From NCBI RefSeq assembly GCF_000002995.4, contig NW_025062477.1, forward strand, positions 10,450,649 through 10,514,648: 64,000 nucleotides of DNA, given 5' to 3'. The position numbers were made by a program, and so were the translations under genes. This stretch comes from Brugia malayi (lineage: Eukaryota; Nematoda; Chromadorea; Rhabditida; Onchocercidae). Position 1 is the stretch's first letter, and each line of letters begins with the position of its first letter. Of this stretch, positions 52,539 to 62,942 are shown piece after piece. A model generated the notes under the pieces. It was not told the DNA's origin. It saw nothing but the letters and a program-made list of their open reading frames with translations, and searched no databases.

Positions 52539-52658
52539 ATGAATCTCTCCATATATGTTATTATTTTGGCTTGTCTTGGCTTCATTTTGGAAAAAAAACA
52601 AATTGCTGAAAAAGAAACCCCTGTTATCAATGAAAGCGAAACTGCTACAATTAAATGA
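52539..52658 (+). pseudogene. B3: orphan signal-peptide exon of the B family
   Basis: MNLSIYVIILACLGFIL plus an acidic linker (EKETPVINESETATIK) matches exon 1 of B1/B2, but a TGA falls just before the donor-like AAGTATAAAT, and no ShKT exon follows: the sequence goes straight into the A7 upstream region. It is divergent from A6, the reversed form of the B/A pairing. It could make only a 39-residue secreted peptide. Confidence 0.65.
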
Positions 52659-52934
52659 AGTATAAATTTTCTAATATTTCTTATTTTTCATAAAAAAAGT
52701 TAAATGTTTTCAGAAACTAGTCAATGATTATAATTTATAATAAAAGATCACTGATAAATTGTGATAAGTGCTGGTGAATGAAATTAAATGAAATCAAGTT
52801 TTTTTTTTTCGAGAAATCCGTTTTTTCTTTTTGATTACTTATTCGATTCAATCTATCCTTTTTTTTCTTTCACTGAATTATGCAAAAATTACAGCAAAAA
52901 ACACAAGTAGTTTGAATGCATCTACAGACATCAG

Positions 52935-53000
52935 ACAGGTTCTATTCAGGAATTCTGTTTTTGAAGTATAAAAAGTGCTGTTTTTAGGTCTTCAACCATT
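52935..53000 (+). promoter_or_regulatory. Conserved TATA block of A7
   Basis: CAGGAATTCTGTTTTTGAAG and TATAAAAAG at 52967-52975, 477 bp before the A7 ATG. Confidence 0.6.
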
Positions 53001-53443
53001 AGTCGTTTCCACCCTTTTTTTTTTCAATATTTAAGAAAATAGTTTTAGATATTCTTTCTATCCACGAGAATTTCCTGTGTTAAATAATGCTCGGAGGAAT
53101 ATGAAATTTAAAATGACTGAATTAGGTGTATTAATAATTCTTGTTTTATTCGATAAAAATAAATTTGTTAAATTAGAAACAAGCGTAAAGTTTTATACGG
53201 TTACAATTAACTTGAACAATACAAACGTTCGTTAGCTGAATCATTTAAGTCTTCCGTATAACTACAAAATCAAGAATGATATTAAAATTGAAATACAAAT
53301 GATCAGTTAAGCCTAATTGAGCATTTTATAAAACGGTTAAAACCTTTAGGTGTATCGAAATAATATCATAGTTAAAATTAGAGTGCATCAATAAAATCTG
53401 TAATTTAGGAAATATTGAAGTTGCACTAAAACTAATTTGAAAT

Positions 53444-54088
53444 ATGTCAAAGCTAATAGCGTGTCTTGCTTTAATCATGTATTGTGGTAATCAGCAACAA
53501 AATGCAATGGGAGCAAGGGGAGCAGTAGGTATGGATCTCTCTTCAAGTAAAACAAAATCTTGATATATATATATGTACATATATATACCGTATCATTGAA
53601 GCCATTTTGGTCAAGATTTCTCATACAAGAGGAAAGTGATTTCAATTCGAATTGGTACTCTGTAATGGAAACTGAGCTGTCACATTATCATTTCAAATCA
53701 ACAAGGTTTAAAACTTTTCTGCAGTTTTAATCAAATCTCTTTTTTTTTAGCCGCTCAGGCTGTCACAGATTATAAAGCTGAAAAGTTGTGTGATGATGAG
53801 TTACTAATGGCGACAAAACAAGTAGAAGAATGTATGTTCATTTCACAAAAAATTAATTTAGACATTATTTGATTTTGAATGATTTCAAGAAGATTTAATT
53901 TAATAAATCCTTTTAGTTCCATTCATCGGCTTCTTTTTATTAAGAAAGGAATGAATTTGAATAATTATTTCAATACAATGATTGCAGCAATAATGACGAA
54001 TTGTGACACAATGAAAGATGGAAGATTATTTATTTTGGAAGAAAAACCGCTGCTATTGATGACAAACACTGTTAATCTGATAAATTGA
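53444..54088 (+). CDS. A7: small secreted peptide, A family, short C terminus
   Basis: Exons 53444-53528, 53751-53831 and 53988-54088 give 88 residues. Exon 1 encodes MSKLIACLALIMYCGN and the linker QQQNAMGARGAV. Exon 2 begins AAQAVTDYKAEKL and then matches A4 (LCDDELLMATKQVEE). Exon 3 and the whole 3' flank are the A4 version, with the early TGA giving NLIN. The head of the gene thus comes from one lineage and the tail from another. Convergent with A8 across Pao copy 2. Confidence 0.8.
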
Positions 54089-56275
54089 AATTAGGAGAAT
54101 GTAAATATGCAAGTGATTGACGGTCATATTTCAATAAATTGAAAACATCGAGTTGTTAATAAAGAAAATGCAAAAAGGAAAATCGGCAAAAAAAATTTAT
54201 GGTTGGAAGTGATAAAAATGGACAATTTGAAATTTTATTTCATAACAGAAATGATCAACAGAACTCGGAATTAATAGCATTATGTTTTTTCTTGTGTATG
54301 AAATTACAACACTAAACTACTGCTCCATCCATTTGAAAAATTTTCAAAGTTTGTTATTTTTTCTAGTAGATGACTTCAAAAACTAATCAGTGGATGATAT
54401 TTTAGTTGTAGTAAGGTACTGCTGTATAACTAACTGTTCGAAGTGTCACACGAGATTTGCTTACGGTAATTATTAATAATGTTTATTAATTAAAATCGGT
54501 GAACAAATTATTAATACTAATTGTTGTTAAGATCAAAAATTAGTAGCAATAAATAATGAATAATAGGCAATTATTAATAATTTAATTAATAATGCGCTAA
54601 GGACAGAGAAAATTAGAGTGGAATATAATAATTATGTAAAATGGAATTTTACGTTGACAATGTTACATCATTAGTTAAGGGAACTCAGAAGGCACGAAGA
54701 AACAAAATGTATCTTCAAAGAAGCCTCAATGAACATTAGAGAATTCCTTTCAAATGACAATGAATTCAACAAAATTATTTTTAAGCACATCAAGCAGAAT
54801 TCATTGGAATCGATTATGTCGGTCCTCGTTTTATTAAAACTCAGATTTGCCAATTTCAAAAGATACACACACACACATCGAGATTAAAATTAGTAGAAAA
54901 TCTGTCGTCCGAAGATTTTTTGCACTTATTAAGAAGATTCGTTCAATTGGTTTTTATATCATTATGGAACGAAATGCACAACAGAGTTCTTAACAATCGG
55001 TATAAAGTTGTTATGGGAAAAAGAGTTGATAACACTAATAGTAGAAAGAGATTACGTCCACTGACTTACGCAAATTTTGAAGATTGTTTAATCATGCGCT
55101 GAACTGATTTCGTTTCACCTAACGCTTCCCTCAATGTTCCAATCTTTAACGACAATGACCCCCGCAGAATTTTCATCACACAAACCAAATAACAAAGAGA
55201 AACTTATTAAGTACTGGTCAAACATCCTTGGAATACAAGGAAAAATAAATATTTGACCAGCCTTCGAGAAAGAACTCAAAGAGAACAAGAGCTCTCCGGG
55301 AGGGAGGGATTGTGCAATGAACTGAAAATTTCGCGTTCCATGTGTGTCTTTTGTTAGAGACCAAATCGATTTGCAATGACGAATTGAATTGTTCCAGAAG
55401 TCTTTTGATCTGACAGTCACACTTATAAGCAACTGATACTATATGCAATGTTAAGAGCGAACTTCTACTATGTAAAGAGGAAAAATCGTTCAATCGATAA
55501 TGACAGCTCTTTACTCACTGTCACGCGTTTTGTCCTAAGCCAATGTCCACTAGATGAAAAGCTTGGATCAAAAAAAAAAAGTATTTTAAGGTTCGACTCT
55601 ATTTGCCTTTTGCGCACTCAGTTCAAAAGGCAATGAATGGCGCAGTAGTAGCAATAAGTGCGGAACGAAAGTACGACAATTTAGCACAAACTTTGATGGA
55701 TTATTGGTATAATTCTATATTTAATTTATTAATTTATTCCCTATTGTTGTATAAATACGACATTGTAAACGAGCAATAAATCTGTGCAGTTATGATAACA
55801 GCAAAATCATTTACGTATTATTTAAAAAACTTTCTTGATATTAATTGGAGAATATAGAGAAGTAAAGAAAAATTTGAGTAATTTGGCTAACAACTGAAGA
55901 ATAATAATCCACAATATGTTTAATCTTTGTTATTCATTTTTGTTTTAAAATAAAATTGCAATTAATCTGATTCCACTGTTTTCCTTTTTTTTTTTTCGTT
56001 TGATTTACCTTTTTCCGACTTTTTTTATTAACAGCCTGATCTTCTCAATATATTGAAATGTGATCTTCAATTAATATTTAATCACTTGCACATTGCACAT
56101 TTACATTTTCCTAATTCCATTTCATCAAGTTAACAGTATTTGTCATCAATAACAACGGTTTTTCTTCCAGAACAAATAATCTTCCATCTTTCATTGTGTC
56201 ACAATTCGTCAGTGTTGCTGCAATCATTGTATTAAAATAATTATTCAAATTCATTCATTTCTTAATAAAAAGAAG
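53758..56275. repeat. 2.5-kb segmental duplication, copy 2
   Basis: Second copy of 46815-49330. Small differences include an added GGGA in a GGGAGGGAGGGA run near 55300 and a short CA repeat near 54866-54876. Confidence 0.9.
54640..55800 (+). mobile_element. Decayed BEL/Pao retrotransposon remnant, copy 2
   Basis: Near-identical to copy 1 and carries the same disabling breaks, so it was copied as part of the larger segment and not by transposition. Here LSSEDFLHLLRRFVQL reads through in one frame at about 54903-54950, which confirms the integrase assignment. Confidence 0.75.
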
Positions 56276-56594
56276 CCAGCAAATGGAACTGAAAGGAATT
56301 ATCAAATTAAATCTCCTTGAAATCATTCAAAATTTAATGACGCCTAAATTAATTCTTGATGAGATGAACATACATTCTTCTACTTGCATTGTCTCCATTA
56401 ATAAGTCATCATCCCATAACTTGTCAGCTCTATAATTTGTGACAACTTCAGCGGCTGAAATTGATGTTAGCGATTATTTGATTATAAGTAGAAATCTTTG
56501 AGATTTTAAATGATATACTCTTTTCACTGCAAAAGTGAATATCAGTGATATTCAAATTGAAATCATGTTTTATCAAAAATCTAAGTGGTTGAAA

Positions 56595-56655
<61 letters not shown>

Positions 56656-56782
56656 GGATTTTCATTTTACTTAAAGAGAGATGTATACCTGCTCCTGCTG
56701 CTGCTGCTCTTGCTCCTGCTTGAGCGTTTTGTTGTCGATTACAACATATGATGAAAGCAAGAAACACTATCAGCTTTGACAT
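56111..56782 (-). CDS. A8: small secreted peptide with Ala-rich linker, A family
   Basis: Exons 56782-56689, 56454-56374 and 56217-56111 give 93 residues. Signal peptide MSKLIVFLAFIICC, then the linker QAGARAAAAGA encoded by a GCA/GCT-rich repeat. The core KLWDDDLLMETMQVEE matches A1 and A3 exactly, and exon 3 is the TNCDTMKDGRLFVLEEKP form with LMKWN. Intron 1 carries a long TA repeat. Convergent with A7. Confidence 0.8.
56597..56654. repeat. (TA)n microsatellite in A8 intron 1
   Basis: About 28 TA units inside the first intron, just after the donor region. Confidence 0.95.
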
Positions 56783-57369
56783 ATTTGAAATTAGTTTTAT
56801 TGCAACTTTAATATTCCCTAAAGTGCTGATTTCACTTTATTGATACATTTTAATTTTGATTACGGTGTTATTTCAAAGCTGTAGGATCCGAAACTTTTTA
56901 ACTGTTTTATGAAATGCTCATCAATTTTAATATTACTTTTGCTTTTTTCCTTATACAAAAATGTTGAATTATTTAATTAATGATTGTTTGTTTACACTAT
57001 CATTCTTTTATCTATAATGCAGTTTTTGTATTGGTCTGCTAATTCTGCAGCATGCATGAAATAGCCGAGACGCATTTACATACATTCAGGAAAACAGTAA
57101 TTAAAAAAGAATTTGAATAATCAGCAGTTTAATTGTTGAAGTTAACTGTCACCATTTCAAACATTGCGCTTGTTGTTAATTTCACAAATTTATTCTCATA
57201 GCCCATTATTAATACAAAAAAAAAAAAAAAAAATCCCAAATATGTCAATTTATTGTTTTACATTACTCAGGAAAAGAAATTCTCATTGATGTAGCTAAAA
57301 ATAATATTTGAAAATATTTTCTTAAATATTGGAAAAAAAAGGTGAAGAATGGTGGAACCGACCAATGGT

Positions 57370-57440
57370 GGAATGCCTAAAAACAGCACTTTTTATACTT
57401 CAAAAGCGGAATTCCTGGGTGGAACCTGTCTGATATCTGA
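57370..57440 (-). promoter_or_regulatory. Conserved TATA block of A8
   Basis: Minus-strand ATCAGACAGG, CAGGAATTCCGCTTTTGAAG and TATAAAAAG (57397-57389), 615 bp before the A8 ATG. Confidence 0.65.
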
Positions 57441-57599
57441 GATCATCAACAATTATCACAATTTATCAGTAATCTTTTGTTATGAATTATAGACAATAAC
57501 TAGTTTTTAAAAATATTTTTTTTTTTTAAACGTCTAAAATCAAATTTTTTTCTCTGAAGTCGCCGTAATTTAAATTTTATAATTTGAACACGTAGTTTT

Positions 57600-58420
57600 T
57601 TTTTTTATTAATTACAAAAGCAGTGTTGACGTCAGTGTTTCATGTGTCATGTGAGTTTTTCAAGAAAAATGTTTTCAAAAATAAATAAACTTTTTTTTTC
57701 AATGTTTTAAAATACAAATAAATAAATGTTTTCAAAAAACAAAAAATAAAAAAAAAATATTAATAAATGAAATTATTTTTGTATTGTAAAGAATTTTTAC
57801 TTAAAATTATGCAGCAATTTATCATTAATGATTTCATTCCCTAATTCGTGCTTTCGGATATGCATAAACGAAATCAGTTATCATTACCTCACTTAATTTA
57901 TTAATTTTCTACAAAATTACGATATACTAATATCAATGATTTGTAATATAAATGATTTGCTTTATTGTATAATTAATTAAAAGTAAATAAAATTTGAATA
58001 AATTTAAGATGAATGGAAGATAAGCCAAAGTAAACTTTTAAGGTAGTTTAAGTGAAAATTATTTCATAAAACAAAAGTTGAAAATATTGACATAAAATGA
58101 ACTTTTCAGAAGATAAATGGAAGGATTACAGTCAGATGATGTTACATGGTGAATACATTTGACATCTGTAAGATTCTTCGTGTACTTCGTTGACAATGTT
58201 GTCAACATAATGTTGCCAATATGTGACAAAATGTTTATGATGCAATGTACTTTTCATTTGTAAAATTGATACTGATAACAAAATTGTTTAAAGAAAATAA
58301 TGATAAGATAAAATCGAAAATTGAAATACGTATCGATCATTAGTTGAAAAAAATAAATCTATCTAAAAGACAACATGAATATTATACGAAAAGTAATAGT
58401 ATTTTCTAGGCTAGCATTAT
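57600..58420. other. Remnant of a B-side region lacking its exons
   Basis: Stretches near 57610-57790 and 58190-58380 resemble the sequence on either side of B4 exon 1 (60480-60640 and 61060-61200), but no MNLS signal-peptide exon or ShKT exon lies between them. A B gene has probably been deleted here, between A8 and A9. Confidence 0.45.
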
Positions 58421-58469
58421 AAACTTCAGATTTCATTTTAACTTTTTTTTTTTCAATTCGAAAACACTG

Positions 58470-58542
58470 ATTCATTGATCCTTGTGTTCATCTCATAAAA
58501 TTTTCATTCATTGATCCTTGTGCTCATCTCATAAAATTTAGA
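58470..58542. repeat. 36-bp direct duplication
   Basis: TTCATTGATCCTTGTG(T/C)TCATCTCATAAAATTT occurs twice in tandem upstream of A9. Confidence 0.85.
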
Positions 58543-58854
58543 TTGCAAAAATTTCAGAGAAAGAAAAATCTGACTTGAGACATTTTAGATGTTAAATGTT
58601 TTCATAAATAGCTACTTTCTATAATTTATAACAAAGAATTGCTGATAAATTGTGACAATTGCTGAAGATTAAAATAACTTAAAATCAAGTTTTTTTTTTC
58701 AAAAAAAAAGAAACAACTTGGTGGTTTAAAATCCGTTTTCTTTTTTTGATTACTTACTCGATTCAATCTATCCTTTTTTTTCTTCCACTGAATTCGAGAA
58801 ATGTAAAAATCACAGCAAAAACATAAGTAGTTTGAATATATCTACAGATATTAG

Positions 58855-58920
58855 ACAGGTTCTACTCAGGAATTCCGCTTTTGAAGTATAAAAAGTGTTG
58901 TTTTTAGGTCTTCAACCACT
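58855..58920 (+). promoter_or_regulatory. Conserved TATA block of A9
   Basis: CAGGAATTCCGCTTTTGAAG and TATAAAAAG at 58887-58895, 649 bp before the ATG, the longest spacing in the set. Confidence 0.65.
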
Positions 58921-59535
58921 AATCGGTTCCACCATCTCCACTTTTTTCAATATTTAAGTTTCTATCACTGAAAATTTCCTGTGTTAAATCATGCTCGAAG
59001 CAATATAAAATTTAAATTCGCATTATTAATAATTCACTGTAATCAGTTGTTGTCAATAATAACAATTAATAACAAGTGCAGTGCTTGATAACTGGGTGAC
59101 AATTAACTTGAACAATTTATTATTTACTATTCAGATGATTATTTTGATTGCTGTTTTTGTAAATGTATCTGAGCTATGTCATGCATAATGCAAACATTAG
59201 CAGATTTATTCTGCTATGTGTGTTCAAGTTTTAATTGAATGCATTAAATGTGTGTTTAATTGAATATATTTTTTTTAATTTGAATGTGTCTATAAAAAAT
59301 GAATGATTGCTTATAAATGAACGTTAATTAAATCATTTCATGTCTTCCATTTAGGGACAGAATCAAGAATGATGTAGAAATTGAAAGATAAATCATCCAT
59401 TAAGCCTCCCATTGAGCATTTTATAAAACATTTAAAACCGTTTTGGATCTGACTATGTAAAAAATACCGAAGTTAAAATTAGAATAAAATGAAATCAGCA
59501 CTTCAGGAAATATTGAAATAAAACTAATTTTAAAT

Positions 59536-60357
59536 ATGTCAAAATTGATAGTATATCTTGCTTTCATCACATATTGTGGCAGAGCTGCTAACCAAAGAAA
59601 CCGAGTCGCAGGTATCAAACAACTTCTCACTTTTCTTCTATTATTTTATTTCACTTCCAAATGAGATACAAATTTTAATATGTAATTCGCTCATTCTCAA
59701 TCGTTCCAAACATTTTACTTAGACAAAACAGCATTTAATATGAAAGTAATTTCATTTCGAATGCTAGTGAAATCATTTTTGCAATATCAATAGTGACAAA
59801 CAACGAATAATTAAAATAAAATAACAACTTAATCATTTGAAAAAAAAAAAATATTACTGTAATTCTTTGCGAAAAAGAAATTCGAAGAAGTGGAAAATAA
59901 AACTTCAAAGGACTAATTTATGACTGATAATTTGAAGTGATAGCTTGTTCTTTAATCTTAATGGGATATTCTTAGCACCAATTTCAGCCGCTGATCTTAT
60001 CATAGATCATAAAGCTGATAAGTTATGGGATGATGGCATAATAATGGAGACAAAACAAGTAGAAGAATGTATGTTCATTTCACCAAGAATTAATTTAGGC
60101 ATTATTCAATTTTGTGATTTCGAGAAGATTTAATTTAATAATTCTTTTTAGTTCGATACATGAGCTTTTTTTTATTAACGAAATAATGAATTTAAATAAT
60201 TAAAAGATAATTTAAAAAAATAAAAAAAAATTTCTATATAACGATTGCAGCAACACTGATGAATTATGACACAATGGAAAATGGAAGATTATTTATTTTG
60301 GATGAAAAATCGCTGTTATTGATGACAAATACTGTTAATCTGATAAAGTGGAAATAG
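59536..60357 (+). CDS. A9: divergent A-family peptide lacking the conserved cysteine
   Basis: Exons 59536-59611, 59988-60068 and 60251-60357 give 87 residues, the shortest. Signal peptide MSKLIVYLAFITYCGRAAN, linker only QRNRVA. The core is KLWDDGIIMETKQVEE (DGII for DDLL). Exon 3 reads TLMNYDTMENGRLFILDEKS: Tyr replaces the otherwise invariant Cys and Ser the Pro of EEKP. The end is NLIKWK. Reading frame and splice sites are intact, so it is either a neofunctionalised or a slowly decaying copy. Intron 1 is long (376 nt) and A-rich. Confidence 0.75.
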
Positions 60358-60659
60358 GAGAATATAAATGATTCTTCAATGTTAGCCTTAAATTATTTGT
60401 TTTTTTTTTTTTTTTTTTTACAATTTCTCTATAATTTTTAAATAATATGTGTATGATACAATTTAAATTATATAATTTGGAATTTTACTAATTACAAAAG
60501 CAGTAATAATATCAATAAGCCATGTGAGATTATTCAAATAATACTTTATATCAGTGATTTTAAAAAGAAAAAAAAATCGAAAAATAAAAATTATATTAAT
60601 GAATGAAATTATTATTGTATTGTAGAAAATTTTTACTTTGTTTATGAATGAAATTGTAT

Positions 60660-60795
60660 TGTAAAAAAATTTTATTATTACTTTGTTTACTTTTTATTTT
60701 CATTGATAATAAGGGTTTCTTTCTCAGCAATTTCTTTTTCTTCGAAAAAAGAAGCTAAAGCAAGCCAAAATAATAATATATATGGAGAGATTCAT
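60660..60795 (-). pseudogene. B4: frameshifted B-family signal exon
   Basis: From ATG at 60795 the sequence gives MNLSIYIIILACFSFFF, then a one-base change in a T run shifts the frame to RRKRNC and a TGA. The shifted sequence still encodes the EIAEKET-type linker of B3 in another frame. A donor-like AAAAAGTAAAC follows near 60690, but no ShKT exon lies between it and A9. Divergent with A10. Confidence 0.65.
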
Positions 60796-62326
60796 TTGAA
60801 ATAAGTTGTATCTAAAATGAAAACATTAAAATATAATAAAAGATGAAAAATTTCATGGATATGAAGGAGTAATTTTTATGATAATTATCTAAAACTCATA
60901 GAGATATACACGAATTGGTAGAGAGCATAAATGATACGCAATTTTCATTTCAAATGTTTTGTTGCTGCCAAAAATTTGGTTACTTTAAGTTATTAAATAA
61001 ATTGTGAGAGGATGGGAAGTTGAATTATCGGTGATGAAATGATTTTGTCAAATTAATAATGTCAATATGTGACAAAATGTTTATGGTTGCAATGTATTTT
61101 CCATGTGTAAAATTGATATGGGTAATAAAATTGTTTTAAAAAATAAGGATAAAATAAAATCGAAGGTTGAAGCTTGTAATTATTACTTGAAATGAATAAA
61201 TGTTTGTAAAGGCAACATGAATATTGTTGGAAAAGTGATAATACTTTTTAAGCTAGCATTATAAACTTCAGATTTGATTTTATCTTTTTTTTAAATCTGA
61301 AAACGCTGATATGAACTATCGTTTGACTAATCTCGGATAAATTACTGATCAACATGCTTATTTTATAAAAATTTACACTGCAAGGATTCCAGCGCAAAAA
61401 ATCTGATTTCAAACATTTGAAAGTTAAATATTTTTAAAAAAGTTACTTTCTAAAATTTGTAACAGAGAATTAGGTAATTTGTTACAATTGCTGAAGACTA
61501 AAATAACTTAAAATCAAGTTTTTTTTTTTTTCAAAAAACAAAAAGAAAAAAGCAACTTGGTGATTTTATTTATTTTTTTTTCAATACTTACTGATCCAAT
61601 CTATACCTTTTTTCTTCCACTGAATTCGAAAAATGTGAAAAACACAGCAAAACCATAGATAGTTCAAATACATCTACAGATATCAGACAGGTTCTACTCA
61701 GGATTTCCGCTTTTGAAGTATAAAATGTGTTGTTTTTAGGTCTTCAACCATTAGTTGGTTCCACTATTCCCCACCTTTTATTTAATATTTAAGAAAATGT
61801 TTTTGGATATTATTTCTATCAGTGAAAAGTTTTTTGCGTTAAATCATGCTTGGGGCAATATAAAATTTAAGATAAATTTTTTGTTTTAATAATCTTTTGT
61901 TTTACTTCAAATTTGCTGTTTAATTATTCAGGTATTAGTAAATAACTTATGAGAGCAAATTTGTCAGATTGATAAAATACTCTACAAAATGCTATATACA
62001 GTTAACTGAACAATGTATTATTAATTATTCAAATTCTTTTTTGTTTATTGTTTTCTTGAATGCATGTAAATGCATCTGAGCTATTTCGTGCATGCTGCAA
62101 GAATAGCATAGCAATACAACGACTGCATAGCGAAAAATCAAGAGTAATATGAAAATTAAGGGACAAAAAAGGGACAAATCAATTAAGCCATCCATTAAGC
62201 ATTTCATGAAACGATAAAACCGCTTCGGATCTGATTTTGTTGAAATAATACCGTAGCTAAAATTACAAATTATCAATAAAACGCATTTCAGGAAATATTG
62301 AAATTGCAATAAAACTAATTTGAAAT
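60796..62326. promoter_or_regulatory. Divergent intergenic region between B4 and A10
   Basis: Retains the B/A spacer elements (for example GTCAATATGTGACAAAATGT near 61060 and the TATA block near 61719). No exon seen. Confidence 0.5.
61680..61760 (+). promoter_or_regulatory. Conserved TATA block of A10
   Basis: CAGGATTTCCGCTTTTGAAG (one change in the GGAATTCC core) and TATAAAATG at 61719-61727, 608 bp before the ATG. Confidence 0.55.
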
Positions 62327-62942
62327 ATGTCAAAGTTGATAGTATATCTTTCTTTCATTGTCTATTGTGGTAATCAGCAACAAAATCGGCAAGGAATGAG
62401 AGTCGCACCAGTAGGTATGCATCGACCTCTCAGTAAAATAAAAATCTCGAAATATATATGAATCTCGTATTTTACATCATTTCAATCACTTTAATCTGAT
62501 TTCTGATAACAGGTAGCAGATTTCAATTCGAATATCGCTGATATTCCTTTTTTATCATTTAAAATTTTAAAGTTTTGTACTTCGTTTGTAATTTTAATCA
62601 AATAATCAATTCCAGCTGCTGATGTTATCACAGATTATAAACTTGACAAACTGTGGGATGATGAGTTACTGATGGAGATAACGCAAGTGGAAGAATGTAT
62701 GCTCATTTCATGAAGAATTAACACAAGCATTATCTTTTAAGTGATTTCAAGGAGATTTAATTTCATAATTCGTTTTAGTTTTTAGTTTCTTTTTATAAAA
62801 AGGAATGAATTTGAATAATTATTTCAATACAATGATTGCAGCAACATTGACGAATTGTGACACAATGGAAAATGGAAGATTATTTATTTTGGAAGAAAAA
62901 CCGCTGCTATTGATGACAAACACTGTTAATCTGATAAATTGA
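62327..62942 (+). CDS. A10: small secreted peptide, A family, short C terminus
   Basis: Exons 62327-62414, 62616-62696 and 62842-62942 give 89 residues. Signal peptide MSKLIVYLSFIVYCGN, linker QQQNRQGMRVAPV. The core has KLWDDELLMEITQVEE, exon 3 TLTNCDTMENGRLFILEEKP, and it stops at NLIN like A4 and A7. A clear acceptor (GCATTTCAG) lies 36 nt before the ATG. Divergent partner of the damaged B4. Confidence 0.8.
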
